In this document: positions 8,382 through 17,073 of the stretch, piece after piece
How the letters are laid out: every line of letters starts with the position of its first letter
Position numbering within the stretch: the stretch's first letter is position 1
The notes under the pieces: generated by a model
What the model was told of the DNA's origin: nothing
The model's input: the letters and a program-made list of their open reading frames with translations, nothing else
Database searches by the model: none
Assembly (NCBI RefSeq): GCF_000425145.1
Contig: NZ_AULF01000006.1
Span: 124,001 to 188,000, forward strand
Direction: 5' to 3'
DNA: 64,000 bases
Source: Pedobacter glucosidilyticus DSM 23534
Lineage (GTDB): Bacteria > Bacteroidota > Bacteroidia > Sphingobacteriales > Sphingobacteriaceae
Program-made: the position numbers and the translations under genes

Positions 8382-9788
8382 TTATTTAGAGAATCTGTTA
8401 ATGATATCGATAATTACCTTATTATCTTGCAACTGAGGCAGATATTCGAACAATAAATAATGTTTATCAACATCAGTATGTAATGCCAGCTGCAATTGCG
8501 TTAAAGCCTCATTATACTGCCCATCAGCAAATAAATAAGCTACCAACCGATAATAAAGCTCAGCAGCATCCGGATTATTTTTAATCCCTTCTGCAATAAT
8601 TTCGATACATAGTTTAAGATTACTCTGCTCAAAAACTATTGACGAATAATCTAACCATGCTTCTACATCCAAAGGATTAAGCTCAACCACTTTTTCATAA
8701 GCTTTAACAGACTCTTCTAAGTTATTTAACTTATAATAAGCATCAGCCATAGCGAACCAAAAATCTGGGTTTTGATCATCAAGATGGAGGGCCTTTTTAT
8801 AAAAATGTAATGATTCGAAATAGCGTTCTTCAAAATCAAGCGTTACACCAATACCATACCAAGCATCTGCTAGTTTAGTATCCATTTTAACAGCTTTTTT
8901 ATAGTAAGAACGAGCCTCGTCCATTTTCTCTAACTTCTCGTAACACTCGCCAATAGCACAATAAGTATCCGCATTTGGTGGTTCGTACTCGAAAGTTTGT
9001 TTATAAACCTCTATGGCTTCGGCATATTTATCTAATTGCACCAAAGCATTCCCTTTATTAAAATAAGCCGATGAAAAGTTTTCTTTAATTAAAATGGCAT
9101 AATCATAAGCATCAATAGCCTTTTCAAAAAGGCCAATTTTATGGTAAGCATTACCCAAATTGTACCAGGCGGCAAAAGAGTAAGGCTCGTTGTCAATATA
9201 TTGTTTATAAAACTGTATGCTTTCATCTTGTTTATCCAATACATCATAGCAAAATGCCAACTCGTAAAGTGCATCTTGATTTTCCATATTGTTTTCTAAA
9301 CAGCGCTTGAGGTAATTTACAGCCTCTTCATAATCGCCCATGTTTTGGTATACATAAGCAATCTGCATCAATACCTCATCTTTAGACTCAGCCATATCTA
9401 AGGCAATTAAAAGATTTTCTAAAGCGTCTTCATGGTGTTCTAAACTTTCATAAATATTTCCTCTAATCAGGTATATGTCGCCTTCTGAGGGCTCTAGCAA
9501 CTCTGCTCTTTCTAAAGAAGCAAAGGCTTTATCAATTTCATTGGTAAAAACATATAATTGTGCCTGTTTAATTAAAAACATAGCTGCAAAAGGATGCTGC
9601 AATACGGCATAATCTATCACCTGTAAGGCTTTTACAGGGTCGTTTTTCTCTATGTAGTAATCAATGATATTTTCAAAAACGTGGGCATCAAAAAAATACT
9701 GATCCTGGTTACGAACCATTTCCTCATAACGCTCTACGGATTGTTTTGGATCCTCAGAAAATTCAAAGTCAAATTCTTCTTCTTCCAT
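8382..9788 (-). CDS. Tetratricopeptide repeat protein
   Basis: 468 residues with no signal peptide, an acidic start (MEEEEFDFEFSEDPKQS) and about twelve TPR-like units covering the rest, for example AWYNLGNAYHKIGLFEKAID, AYFNKGNALVQLDKYAEAIE and DAWYGIGVTLDFEERYFESL. TPRs form a helical scaffold for protein binding, so the likely role is as a cytoplasmic adaptor; the partner is unknown. It is the first gene of the minus-strand set TPR-comA-aroE-gldD (77 bases to comA). The first repeats are degenerate, and the last ~30 residues fall outside clear repeats. Confidence 0.9.
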   Translation of the reverse strand: MEEEEFDFEFSEDPKQSVERYEEMVRNQDQYFFDAHVFENIIDYYIEKNDPVKALQVIDYAVLQHPFAAMFLIKQAQLYVFTNEIDKAFASLERAELLEPSEGDIYLIRGNIYESLEHHEDALENLLIALDMAESKDEVLMQIAYVYQNMGDYEEAVNYLKRCLENNMENQDALYELAFCYDVLDKQDESIQFYKQYIDNEPYSFAAWYNLGNAYHKIGLFEKAIDAYDYAILIKENFSSAYFNKGNALVQLDKYAEAIEVYKQTFEYEPPNADTYCAIGECYEKLEKMDEARSYYKKAVKMDTKLADAWYGIGVTLDFEERYFESLHFYKKALHLDDQNPDFWFAMADAYYKLNNLEESVKAYEKVVELNPLDVEAWLDYSSIVFEQSNLKLCIEIIAEGIKNNPDAAELYYRLVAYLFADGQYNEALTQLQLALHTDVDKHYLLFEYLPQLQDNKVIIDIINRFSK

Positions 9789-10059
9789 GACTGTTAATAT
9801 TATAGAGAACGTAATTTTCTGTACAGTATTGGATAATGCCTAGTATACAGAACAATAATTACTCTCAAATTATAATTTATGATATTAATTAAAGCATTTA
9901 TTTTTCAACAAATAGACACCTCCTATCTTAATTATTTGATAATTAACGCTATACAAAGCCTTTTTACGGCCATATATTTTTAAACATTTTGGTTTATGAT
10001 TGTTAATTAAAGAATGCAAAAATTTAGCCCGATATTTAATCATCTTCAAATTGTACATC

Positions 10060-11595
10060 ATGGAAAATAAAATTCAGCATATTTTAGATGCCCTAAATCT
10101 TAAAGAAATTAATAAAGGAAGTAGCACAGGCAGCCATTGGTTTTATGGCGAAAACCTGACAAGTATTTTATCACCAGTTGATGGTGAAGAAATTGCTAAA
10201 GTAAGTTTTGCCTCTACAGATGTTTATGATAAAACTGTTAAGCAAGCGGAAAAAGCTTATTTAACTTGGAGAAATTGGCCAGCACCCAAACGTGGTGAAA
10301 TAGTAAGACAAATTGGAGAAGCATTAAGAGTACATAAAAACGCTTTAGGCACTTTAGTTTCTTATGAGATGGGAAAAAGCCTACAAGAAGGTTTGGGAGA
10401 AGTACAAGAGATGATTGATATTTGTGATTTTGCTGTGGGCTTATCCAGACAATTATATGGTTTAACCATGCACTCTGAAAGGCCACAACACCGTATGTAC
10501 GAGCAGTGGCATCCTTTAGGTGTGGTTGGTATCATCTCGGCTTTTAACTTCCCGGTTGCGGTTTGGAGTTGGAATGCTGCCCTAGCCTGGGTTTGCGGCA
10601 ATGTTTGTATTTGGAAACCATCAGAAAAGACACCTTTAACGGCAATCGCTTGTCAGCAAATTATCTCAAAAGTTTTTGAAGAAAATCAAGTACCAGAAGG
10701 TGTTTCTTGTTTATTATGTAGTGATAGTATTTTAGGAGAAAAACTGGCTCACGATAGTAAAATAGCCTTATTATCTGCAACAGGTTCTACCAGAATGGGT
10801 AAAGCGGTTGCGCAGGCTGTGGCTGGTAGACTGGGTAAATATCTATTAGAATTAGGAGGTAATAACGCCATCATCATATCTGCTGAAGCAGATTTAGATA
10901 TGAGCCTTATAGGAGCAGTATTTGGTGCTGTGGGTACAGCCGGACAAAGATGTACTTCTACCCGTAGGTTAATCATCCACGAAAGCGTTTATAATACTTT
11001 TAAAGAAAAACTTATTAAGGCATATCAGCAACTTAATATTGGCAACCCTTTGGATGAAAAAAACCATGTTGGTCCGCTCATAGATAAGCAAGCCGTAGCA
11101 AATTATTTGGCTGCCATAGAACAGTGTAAAGCACAAGGCGGAAATTTTATTGTTGAAGGTGGAGTTTTAACTGGCGAGGCTTATACTTCTGGCTGTTATG
11201 TTAAACCTTGTATTGCCGAGGTAGAACCTCATCTTGATATTGTTAAAACAGAAACCTTTGCGCCCATTTTGTATATCATGAAATACAAAAGTTTAGATGA
11301 AGCTATAGCTATTCAGAATGATGTTCCACAAGGTTTATCATCAGCTATCATGACCACTCATTTAAGAGAAGCCGAGCAGTTTTTAAGTGTTAATGGTTCT
11401 GATTGCGGAATCGCTAATGTAAATATTGGAACCTCAGGAGCAGAAATTGGAGGTGCCTTTGGTGGCGAGAAAGAAACAGGCGGAGGCAGAGAGTCTGGCT
11501 CTGATGCCTGGAAAGCTTATATGAGAAGACAAACCATTACCATTAACTACTCCCATCAACTTCCTTTAGCACAAGGCATAAAATTTGATATATAG
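10060..11595 (+). CDS. Aldehyde dehydrogenase, ALDH7 (antiquitin / aminoadipate-semialdehyde) type
   Basis: 511-residue NAD(P)-dependent aldehyde dehydrogenase. Catalytic features are complete from the ATG at 10060: Asn163 (AFNFP), cofactor Lys186 (WKPSEKTP), Glu264 (LELGGN) and nucleophile Cys298 (GTAGQRCTSTRR). The N-terminal region, the GSTRMGK segment and the C-terminal GGAFGGEKETGGGRESGSDAWK resemble the ALDH7 family, whose members oxidise alpha-aminoadipate semialdehyde in lysine breakdown. The open frame extends upstream to 10000, but that extension does not look like protein start sequence and I reject it. It is followed after 53 bases by a lipoprotein gene. No other lysine catabolic gene is in the window. 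Confidence 0.9.
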   Translation: MENKIQHILDALNLKEINKGSSTGSHWFYGENLTSILSPVDGEEIAKVSFASTDVYDKTVKQAEKAYLTWRNWPAPKRGEIVRQIGEALRVHKNALGTLVSYEMGKSLQEGLGEVQEMIDICDFAVGLSRQLYGLTMHSERPQHRMYEQWHPLGVVGIISAFNFPVAVWSWNAALAWVCGNVCIWKPSEKTPLTAIACQQIISKVFEENQVPEGVSCLLCSDSILGEKLAHDSKIALLSATGSTRMGKAVAQAVAGRLGKYLLELGGNNAIIISAEADLDMSLIGAVFGAVGTAGQRCTSTRRLIIHESVYNTFKEKLIKAYQQLNIGNPLDEKNHVGPLIDKQAVANYLAAIEQCKAQGGNFIVEGGVLTGEAYTSGCYVKPCIAEVEPHLDIVKTETFAPILYIMKYKSLDEAIAIQNDVPQGLSSAIMTTHLREAEQFLSVNGSDCGIANVNIGTSGAEIGGAFGGEKETGGGRESGSDAWKAYMRRQTITINYSHQLPLAQGIKFDI

Positions 11596-11648
11596 CTGTT
11601 TTTAACGTTAGTGTTTAACTACAAATAGGCTATCAAACAATTAAAATC

Positions 11649-12458
11649 ATGAAATTAAATTTAAAATCCACGTTATTAGGCGCCATAACCCTTTTTATGG
11701 CCACCACAGCTTGCAACCAAGCAAACAACAAGGCAGATGCCGAACATCAAGATTCTGTTCAGAATAGCAGTTTAAGCATAGAGGCTCTGCAAGAAAACAA
11801 TGATTTTCCTGATGCTCAGCTCACTATCAAAAATGTATCTACACAGCCTGCTGGTACAGACTCTGTTAAAGTAATTTTTAATTTTGATGTTAAAAATTAC
11901 GAGCTTACCAAGCAAACAGCAAATATGCCAGCAGAACATTGTGCAAACTCTGCCGAAGGACAACATATACATTTTATACTAGATAATCAGCCTTATCAAG
12001 CATTATATAAACCTACAAATACCATTACTTTAGCTAAAAATACCGAACATATTTTACTTAATTTCCTATCCAGATCTTACCATTTATCGGTCAAATCTGC
12101 CGGAGCATCTGTTTTAACTAAATTTAAAATTGATGAAAATGGTAAATATGTAGCGCTTCCTGCGCCTAAAGAACCAATGCTATTTTATAGCAGACCAAAA
12201 GGCGATTATAAAGGAAAAGATACTGAAAACGTATTGTTAGACTTCTTTGTAAGCAATGCTAAAATTTCTCCGAATGATTATAAAGTTAAAGTTGGTGTAG
12301 CTGATACTTCTTTTATAGTAGATAACTGGACGCCTTATTTTATTAAAGGTGCACCTGCTGGAGATTTAAAAATCAGAATAGAACTGGTTGATAAAAACGG
12401 GAAAACCGTTAGTAATGCCTTTAACCCCACAGAAAGAACTGTTGCTATACAGCCATAA
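11649..12458 (+). CDS. Lipoprotein of unknown function
   Basis: 269 residues with a lipoprotein signal (LLGAITLFMATTAC, Cys at residue 22) and a polar linker. The body has two beta-rich parts. The first (about 60-150) contains MPAEHCANSAEGQHIHFILD, a His/Cys-containing stretch that may bind a metal or be structural. The second (about 175-265) has PMLFYSRPKGDYKGKDTENV and ends PTERTVAIQP. Probably anchored in the envelope. It follows the aldehyde dehydrogenase on the same strand (53 bases) and is closed by a strong hairpin terminator. No family name is certain. Confidence 0.8.
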   Translation: MKLNLKSTLLGAITLFMATTACNQANNKADAEHQDSVQNSSLSIEALQENNDFPDAQLTIKNVSTQPAGTDSVKVIFNFDVKNYELTKQTANMPAEHCANSAEGQHIHFILDNQPYQALYKPTNTITLAKNTEHILLNFLSRSYHLSVKSAGASVLTKFKIDENGKYVALPAPKEPMLFYSRPKGDYKGKDTENVLLDFFVSNAKISPNDYKVKVGVADTSFIVDNWTPYFIKGAPAGDLKIRIELVDKNGKTVSNAFNPTERTVAIQP

Positions 12459-12463
12459 AACAA

Positions 12464-12496
12464 AAAACGGGTTGAGGTAAAATCTCCACCCGTTTT
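12464..12496 (+). terminator. Intrinsic terminator after the 11.6-kb lipoprotein gene
   Basis: Stem AAAACGGGT with ACCCGTTTT (plus a further partial pairing), followed by a T-rich tail. The same stem sequence recurs at 13449-13486, on the other side of the decayed toxin-antitoxin island. Confidence 0.8.
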
Positions 12497-12665
12497 CTTA
12501 TATAGCATAACAAAACATAAAAATATTTACATAGACTTATACTGTCAATTCACCATCCTATAGGATAATTTTTAGGTTTTAGTTGATTTATATTATATTT
12601 ATCTTACATGTTCGAAATAGATGAGGATGTTAAAAACAAAATTTAACTACGATATAGAATAAGTT

Positions 12666-12875
12666 ATGATAGCAATAAAACCACAATACATTACAGATAA
12701 TGCAGGTAAAAAAATATCTGTAGTACTTCCTATAAAGGATTTTAAAGCTATTATGGAAGAGCTAGAAGAGTTAGAAGATATAAAGCTTTATGATGAAGCT
12801 AAAAAATCAAATGAACCTTCTGTTCCTCTTCATGAAGCCTTTGAAATGATTGAAGCCAAACGCAAAGCTAAATAA
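12666..12875 (+). CDS. Phd/YefM- or RelB-like antitoxin
   Basis: 69-residue acidic protein (MIAIKPQYITDNAGKKISVV ... PVPLHEAFEMIEAKRKAK-type ending) that looks like the short antitoxins preceding RelE toxins in Bacteroidota: an N-terminal PQYITD...KKISVVLPIKDF segment for dimerisation and DNA binding and a charged C-terminal helix that would wrap the toxin. Its stop overlaps the toxin start (TAATG at 12873-12877), the usual coupling in type II modules. The toxin reading frame downstream is broken, so this antitoxin now has no intact partner in the window. Confidence 0.75.
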   Translation: MIAIKPQYITDNAGKKISVVLPIKDFKAIMEELEELEDIKLYDEAKKSNEPSVPLHEAFEMIEAKRKAK

Positions 12876-13128
12876 TGGCTTATCAGGTAAACTTAAAGAA
12901 GAGCGTTATTAAAGCTCTTGAGAGAATTAACGAGCCTTATTATTCTAACATTAAGGAAGCCATTTATAGCCTTGCCGATAATCCAAGACCAACAGAATAT
13001 AAAAAGCTAAAGGGTAGAGATGGTTTAGGATACGCATAGCTGATTACCGGATTATCTATGATATTTTTGATGATGTACTTATAGTAGATGTTATTGACTT
13101 AGGACACAGAAAAGATATTTATCAATAG
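12875..13128 (+). pseudogene. RelE/ParE-type toxin, frameshifted
   Basis: Read from ATG 12875 the frame gives MAYQVNLKKSVIKALERIN ... EYKKLKGRDGLGYA and stops at 13037-13039. Shifting frame at about 13028-13030 continues without a gap as IRIADYRIIYDIFDD ... VIDLGHRKDIYQ to a stop at 13126-13128. Together they give a complete RelE-family toxin of about 84 residues: the KLKGRDG turn, the R-x-x-DYR-I-IY strand and the C-terminal GHR-x-x-IY motif. At the junction, where a Trp/Tyr-Arg pair is usual, the DNA has lost either one or four bases. Both halves are too short to act as toxin alone. Confidence 0.8.
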
Positions 13129-13132
13129 AAAC

Positions 13133-13404
13133 ATGTATAAAAAAGTATCAATTTATCATTTAATTCCTGTTTTTTTTATTGCGATATTATTTCTTATGAA
13201 AAATAAGGTACAAACTTAATTCTAGTTTGTACAGCGTTTTATATTTTATTAGAAATCTTCGTTACCTTAAAGTATATTAGAATTAAGTTTGATAGAACAG
13301 GCTTATATTTAAATATTCTAATCTCGGTAATACATTTGATATCTGGATTAATAATTAGTTACGTTAATTTAGCTATGAATGTAGGTGCTAGTTCTATATT
13401 TTAA
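13133..13404 (+). pseudogene. Possible broken small membrane protein
   Basis: ATG 13133 opens a frame with MYKKVSIYHLIPVFFIAILF that stops at 13217-13219. From about 13222 another frame runs uninterrupted to 13404 with hydrophobic segments (FYILLEIFVTLKYIRIKF, LNILISVIHLISGLIISYV) but no start codon. Joined, they would make a three-helix membrane protein of about 90 residues, so one frameshift would explain the gap. Codon content is AT-rich like the neighbours. No homologue is recognised and chance open frames in AT-rich DNA are possible. Confidence 0.35.
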
Positions 13405-13448
13405 TTTTCTAGATAACACAATTAAGTTTTTATCAAAAGTCATAAACA

Positions 13449-13486
13449 AAAACGGGTTGAAAATTTACTTCAACCCGTTTTTTTTA
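13449..13486. terminator. Hairpin terminator with T-run
   Basis: Stem AAACGGGTTGA with TCAACCCGTTT, a 9-base loop, then eight Ts on the plus strand. It lies between the decayed island and the convergent DUF4920 gene and shares its stem sequence with the hairpin at 12464. Confidence 0.8.
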
Positions 13487-13500
13487 CTAAACTAAGCACC

Positions 13501-13986
13501 TTACATCACCACAACTCCCTTAGCTTCAAAGCTAAGCTTTACTTTAGAAGTAGTTATTTTATTGATTTCTTCCTGAGACTTTCCGGCATCTTCTGCATAA
13601 TGTCTTTGGGTTTCTACAGAAACAGTATCTATCTTTGCAACACCATCTAAAACAACAGTTTTTCCAGCGATATCTTTAGGAACAAAAAACGCATAATCCT
13701 TAAAAGTCACATGTAAGTCTTCGCCATTTGCTGATTTTAATTTTAACCAACAGCCCTTTTTCTGACAAACCTCTGCAATCTCGCCTTTAATTTTGGCATT
13801 GGTAGCGCCAGATTTTTCTGCAATTGCTTTTACAGCCTCTAAACTTTGTATATTATTATCAAAAACAGAATCGCCGTAGGTAGTGCCATTAACTAATTGT
13901 GGCCCTTTTAATTCTACTTTTTGTGAGATAGAATTACAAGAAATAGCAAAAAGCGCTATAAAAGAGAGTTGTAATATTCTTTTCAT
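13501..13986 (-). CDS. DUF4920 lipoprotein
   Basis: About 161 residues from ATG 13986; a longer open frame reaching 14058 lacks signal-peptide character and is rejected. Lipoprotein signal MKRILQLSFIALFAISC with Cys at residue 17. The DUF4920 core shows KIKGEIAEVCQKKGCWLKLK, containing a conserved pair of Cys, then DLHVTFKDYAFFVP, TVVLDGVAKIDTVSVETQRHYAEDAGK and ITTSKVKLSFEAKGVVV. The fold looks like an OB-type beta domain. The family has no proven function; the Cys-x4-Cys pair could bind a metal or be redox active. Monocistronic, with radA upstream. Confidence 0.88.
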   Translation of the reverse strand: MKRILQLSFIALFAISCNSISQKVELKGPQLVNGTTYGDSVFDNNIQSLEAVKAIAEKSGATNAKIKGEIAEVCQKKGCWLKLKSANGEDLHVTFKDYAFFVPKDIAGKTVVLDGVAKIDTVSVETQRHYAEDAGKSQEEINKITTSKVKLSFEAKGVVVM

Positions 13987-14106
13987 CTTTAATATATTAT
14001 AACTTGTTTGGTAGCACAAGATTTTATGATGTACAAAAATGAGTTTTTTCTTTCTCATTTAAATCCTACCTATGAAGAAAAATATAAATTTTTACGATAA
14101 AACAAC

Positions 14107-15489
14107 TTATCCAAACAATAAGCTAAACATCTCTTCTACTTTGGCTACTGTTTTAATCTCGATATTAAACTTACTAATATCTAGACCTTTTTTGTTGTAT
14201 TTAGAGATAAAGATTTGCTCGAAACCCAATTTCTGAGCCTCTGCAATACGTTGTTCTATACGGGTAACGGCTCTAATCTCTCCTGATAAACCTACCTCGG
14301 CAGCAAAACAAACTTTATAAGAAACCGGAATATCCTCATGCGAAGAAATAATTGCCGCTACCAAGCCTAAGTCTATACTCGGGTCTTCTACCCTAATACC
14401 ACCGGCTATATTAAGAAAAACATCTTTTGCGCCCAATTTAAATCCGCACCTTTTCTCTAAAACAGCTAAAAGCATATTCATACGTCGGGTATCAAAACCT
14501 GTGGCAGAGCGCTGTGGCGTACCGTAAGGCGATGTACTTACTAATGCTTGGGTTTCTATCAACATGGGGCGCATACCTTCCATAGTGGCTGATATGGTAA
14601 CACCACTTAAAGGTTCCTCCCTTTGTGATAATAGTATTTCTGAAGGATTAGAAACTTCTCTAAGCCCTGTGCCTTCCATTTCATAAATGCCCAATTCTGA
14701 TGCTGAGCCAAATCTGTTTTTTATAGCTCTTAATATCCGGTAAACATGATGCCTATCGCCTTCGAACTGCAAAACGGTATCAACCATGTGCTCTAATATT
14801 TTTGGTCCAGCTATCATCCCATCTTTGGTAATATGCCCAATTAAAAATACAGGAGTTGATGATTCTTTAGCAAAACGTAAGAGTTCTGCCGTACATTCTC
14901 TCACTTGCGAAACACTTCCTGGTGTTGATTCTATATGTGATGAATGTAAGGTTTGGATAGAATCGATAATGACCAAATTAGGCTCAAGAAGCTCTATTTG
15001 TTTAAAGATATTTTGTGTTGATGTTTCTGTAAGAATATAACAATCTGATACAGGTTTAGACAAAATACGCTCTGCCCTGAGCTTAATTTGCTGCTCGCTT
15101 TCCTCACCAGATACATAAAGTACTTTTAGATTAGGAACAATAAGAGCCAATTGCAACATCAAGGTAGATTTACCTATGCCGGGCTCGCCACCTATCAATA
15201 CTAAAGAACCACCTACAATACCACCGCCTAATACACGGTTTAATTCTTTGTCTGGAGTTACCAAACGGTGTTCTTCTGTATATACAATTTCTTGAACTTT
15301 AGAGGGCTTGTTTACTCTGCTGAGTGATGTGCTTCCGGCACTTTTCCAATCGGGTACACCACTGGATTTTTTCTCTACCACTTCTTCAACAAAAGTGTTC
15401 CATTGCTGGCATGCAGGACATTTTCCTAACCATTTTGGAGATTCGTATCCACAACTCTGACAGAAATAAGAAGATTTAGTTTTAGCCAA
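14107..15489 (-). CDS. radA: DNA repair protein RadA
   Basis: 460 residues. RadA is a RecA-like branch-migration helicase that processes recombination intermediates in the cytoplasm. Seen in order: a Zn finger (Cys10, Cys13, Cys24, Cys27 in YFCQSCG...GKCPACQQW), Walker A GGEPGIGKSTL, Walker B LVIIDSIQT, the RadA signature KNRFGS, and a C-terminal Lon-protease-like domain (DVFLNIAGGIRVEDPSIDL). The start codon is TTG (15487-15489): no ATG or GTG lies in frame before an upstream stop, and the TTG gives the standard MAKTKSSYFCQ beginning. Terminal gene of its strand block, facing a long non-coding spacer upstream. Confidence 0.97.
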   Translation of the reverse strand: MAKTKSSYFCQSCGYESPKWLGKCPACQQWNTFVEEVVEKKSSGVPDWKSAGSTSLSRVNKPSKVQEIVYTEEHRLVTPDKELNRVLGGGIVGGSLVLIGGEPGIGKSTLMLQLALIVPNLKVLYVSGEESEQQIKLRAERILSKPVSDCYILTETSTQNIFKQIELLEPNLVIIDSIQTLHSSHIESTPGSVSQVRECTAELLRFAKESSTPVFLIGHITKDGMIAGPKILEHMVDTVLQFEGDRHHVYRILRAIKNRFGSASELGIYEMEGTGLREVSNPSEILLSQREEPLSGVTISATMEGMRPMLIETQALVSTSPYGTPQRSATGFDTRRMNMLLAVLEKRCGFKLGAKDVFLNIAGGIRVEDPSIDLGLVAAIISSHEDIPVSYKVCFAAEVGLSGEIRAVTRIEQRIAEAQKLGFEQIFISKYNKKGLDISKFNIEIKTVAKVEEMFSLLFG

Positions 15490-15662
15490 GACAATTTTGT
15501 TTTGTTCCTCTACGAAGTACGAGGTTTATTGCCACAGTTGCAAGGGTTGATGTTGCTTTAGTAAGAGAGATGTGAGTTATGCTGAGTCTACTACGAATAA
15601 CCGAATAGTTCATAACATCTTTAATGATAATAATTCTCCGCCTCTATCGCCGGCGAGGCTCG

Positions 15663-15686
15663 TTCCTTTTTAGGGACCAAAAGGAA
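15663..15686. repeat. Hairpin repeat, copy 1 (TTCCTTTT ... AAAAGGAA)
   Basis: Eight-base arms with an 8-base loop, followed by CCAAAAGTCC. The layout (TTnCTTTT, short loop, AAAAGnAA, then a CAAAA-type or related tail) recurs at 16310-16333 and 18839-18863. Confidence 0.55.
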
Positions 15687-15984
15687 CCAAAAGTCCTGAT
15701 CAATCCCACAGGAGCCTTTGTCGCACATCCCTTACCCACACTCAAAAACAATTAGCGCTTATTTTTGCTCGGTTGTGCTTTATGAATGCTTTTACAAACT
15801 CGAACACAAAACCGCATGCGCTATAGGCTTGGTTGTGCTAACTTTTTTGTTCCTGCTCCTGTTTTTTCGTCTTTCCGGCTCTGGGGGATTGCTCATGCAC
15901 TTCGGGATAGTCTGTTTTTTATGAATGTTTGTTCCTTTCTGGAAGTAGAAAGTAAAAAGAACCTCAGAAGTGGAGATTTGAATA

Positions 15985-16020
15985 GTAAAAAGTACAGAGT
16001 ATAAAGTATAAAGACCCTAA
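15985..16020. repeat. AGTATAAAG-type dispersed element, copy 1
   Basis: Begins GTAAAAAGTA and ends AAGACCCTAA, with tandem AGTATAAAG-like units between. The element at 44621-44656 has the same two ends, and 50671-50688 matches its start. Confidence 0.5.
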
Positions 16021-16309
16021 AGAGCGGATTTTTAGGGACTGCCTTAAATAATTAAATAACATTCTCAGAAGAAAGAAGAACAGCCTATGAAGATTTGGAA
16101 GTGTAGGTAAGTAAATCTTTTGCATAAACTTTCATAAAACAGTATCGGAAAACAATCCGACGGTTGTTTTAGAAACCTTCATCAAGTAAAACCATTCACA
16201 CCACTCAGGATTGTGCATAAAGATTTATTTAGACGAAACGACAAATATTCATCAGCCTTGATTTGTTTATTTTTTTCTTAGGCATTCATGAACTCGTTCC
16301 TCGTTTTTG

Positions 16310-16333
16310 TTTCTTTTCATCAAGGAAAAGAAA
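16310..16333. repeat. Hairpin repeat, copy 2 (TTTCTTTT ... AAAAGAAA)
   Basis: Eight-base arms around an 8-base loop, 125 bases upstream of pnuC. Same layout as the hairpins at 15663 and 18839. Confidence 0.5.
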
Positions 16334-16458
16334 GAAGCCACTACCCGGCTAGGGTAAGAAAGCCTCTTTTAATATATTTACCTCAATTATTAGATTGCAA
16401 TTAAGACGTCATTTATTTAACTATATCTTGGCTAAAATGATTTAATCAAAGATTTTTT

Positions 16459-17073
16459 ATGCAGGTACTTCAAGAAATCATACATCAGTTTAAAGCTATT
16501 GGCTATCTAGAATGGTTTGGGGTAATTACTGGTGCGCTATGTGTGTATCTGGCAGCTAAAGAAAATATCCTAAACTGGCCTATTTCTATTTTAAGTATTG
16601 TTACTTATATCTATATTTTTTATGAAGCAAAACTTTACGGAGACACTATTTTACAATTCTATTTTCTTTTTACGGCTATTTATGGCTGGTATTATTGGGG
16701 TTTTGGAAAAAACAAAACCTTTATATCAGAAAGGCCTATTACCAAACTCACTAAAAATGAATGGCTTGTTGCTATTATAGTTCTTTTAAGTGCCAGTATA
16801 ACTTTTGGATATCTGCTTGATAATTTTACCGACTCTGATGTTCCTTATATTGATGGTTTTTGTACAGCTACCAGTTTTATAGCACAGTTTCTTATGACGC
16901 GTAAAAAGTTAGAAAACTGGCTCATTTGGATATGGGTTGATGCCGTTTATATCCCTTTATATATTCATAAAAATTTAATGGCAACCGCATTACTTTATTT
17001 TGTTTTCTTGTTTATAGCTTTAAAAGGTTATATAGATTGGAAGAAAAGTTATAAAGATTTATCAAGGGCATGA
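16459..17073 (+). CDS. pnuC: PnuC-family vitamin transporter (nicotinamide riboside type)
   Basis: 204-residue inner membrane protein with about seven hydrophobic helices. PnuC proteins let nicotinamide riboside across by facilitated diffusion, trapped by phosphorylation inside. Seen: the family pattern WFGVITGALCVYLAAKENILNWP, FFYLFTAIYGWYYWG-like central segment and NWLIWIWVDAVYIPLYIHKN near the C-terminus. The 3' end overlaps the nadR start by 4 bases (ATGA), which supports nicotinamide riboside rather than thiamine as substrate, because the partner is a ribosylnicotinamide kinase. No riboswitch could be recognised in the leader. Confidence 0.92.
   Translation: MQVLQEIIHQFKAIGYLEWFGVITGALCVYLAAKENILNWPISILSIVTYIYIFYEAKLYGDTILQFYFLFTAIYGWYYWGFGKNKTFISERPITKLTKNEWLVAIIVLLSASITFGYLLDNFTDSDVPYIDGFCTATSFIAQFLMTRKKLENWLIWIWVDAVYIPLYIHKNLMATALLYFVFLFIALKGYIDWKKSYKDLSRA

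Larger units (their letters stand above)
15490..16458. other. Gene-poor spacer with repeats (969 bases)
   Basis: No convincing gene. Two short overlapping open frames at 15718-16004 have no protein character. The spacer holds the hairpin TTCCTTTT/AAAAGGAA at 15663-15686, two copies of GGTTGTGCT about 65 bases apart near 15775 and 15833, a GTATAAAGTATAAAG-type element at 15985-16020, and a second hairpin TTTCTTTT/AAAAGAAA at 16310-16333. Base composition near 15650-15920 is more GC-rich than the surroundings, as in transferred or remnant DNA. Confidence 0.6.

Noticed and set aside
15718-16004. Two overlapping short open frames in the 969-base spacer
   Set aside because: They show no signal peptide, domain or codon pattern of a protein and overlap each other in different frames inside a repeat-rich patch.
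16380-16458. Possible riboswitch before pnuC
   Set aside because: No TPP, NAD or PreQ1 type core could be recognised in the short AT-rich leader.
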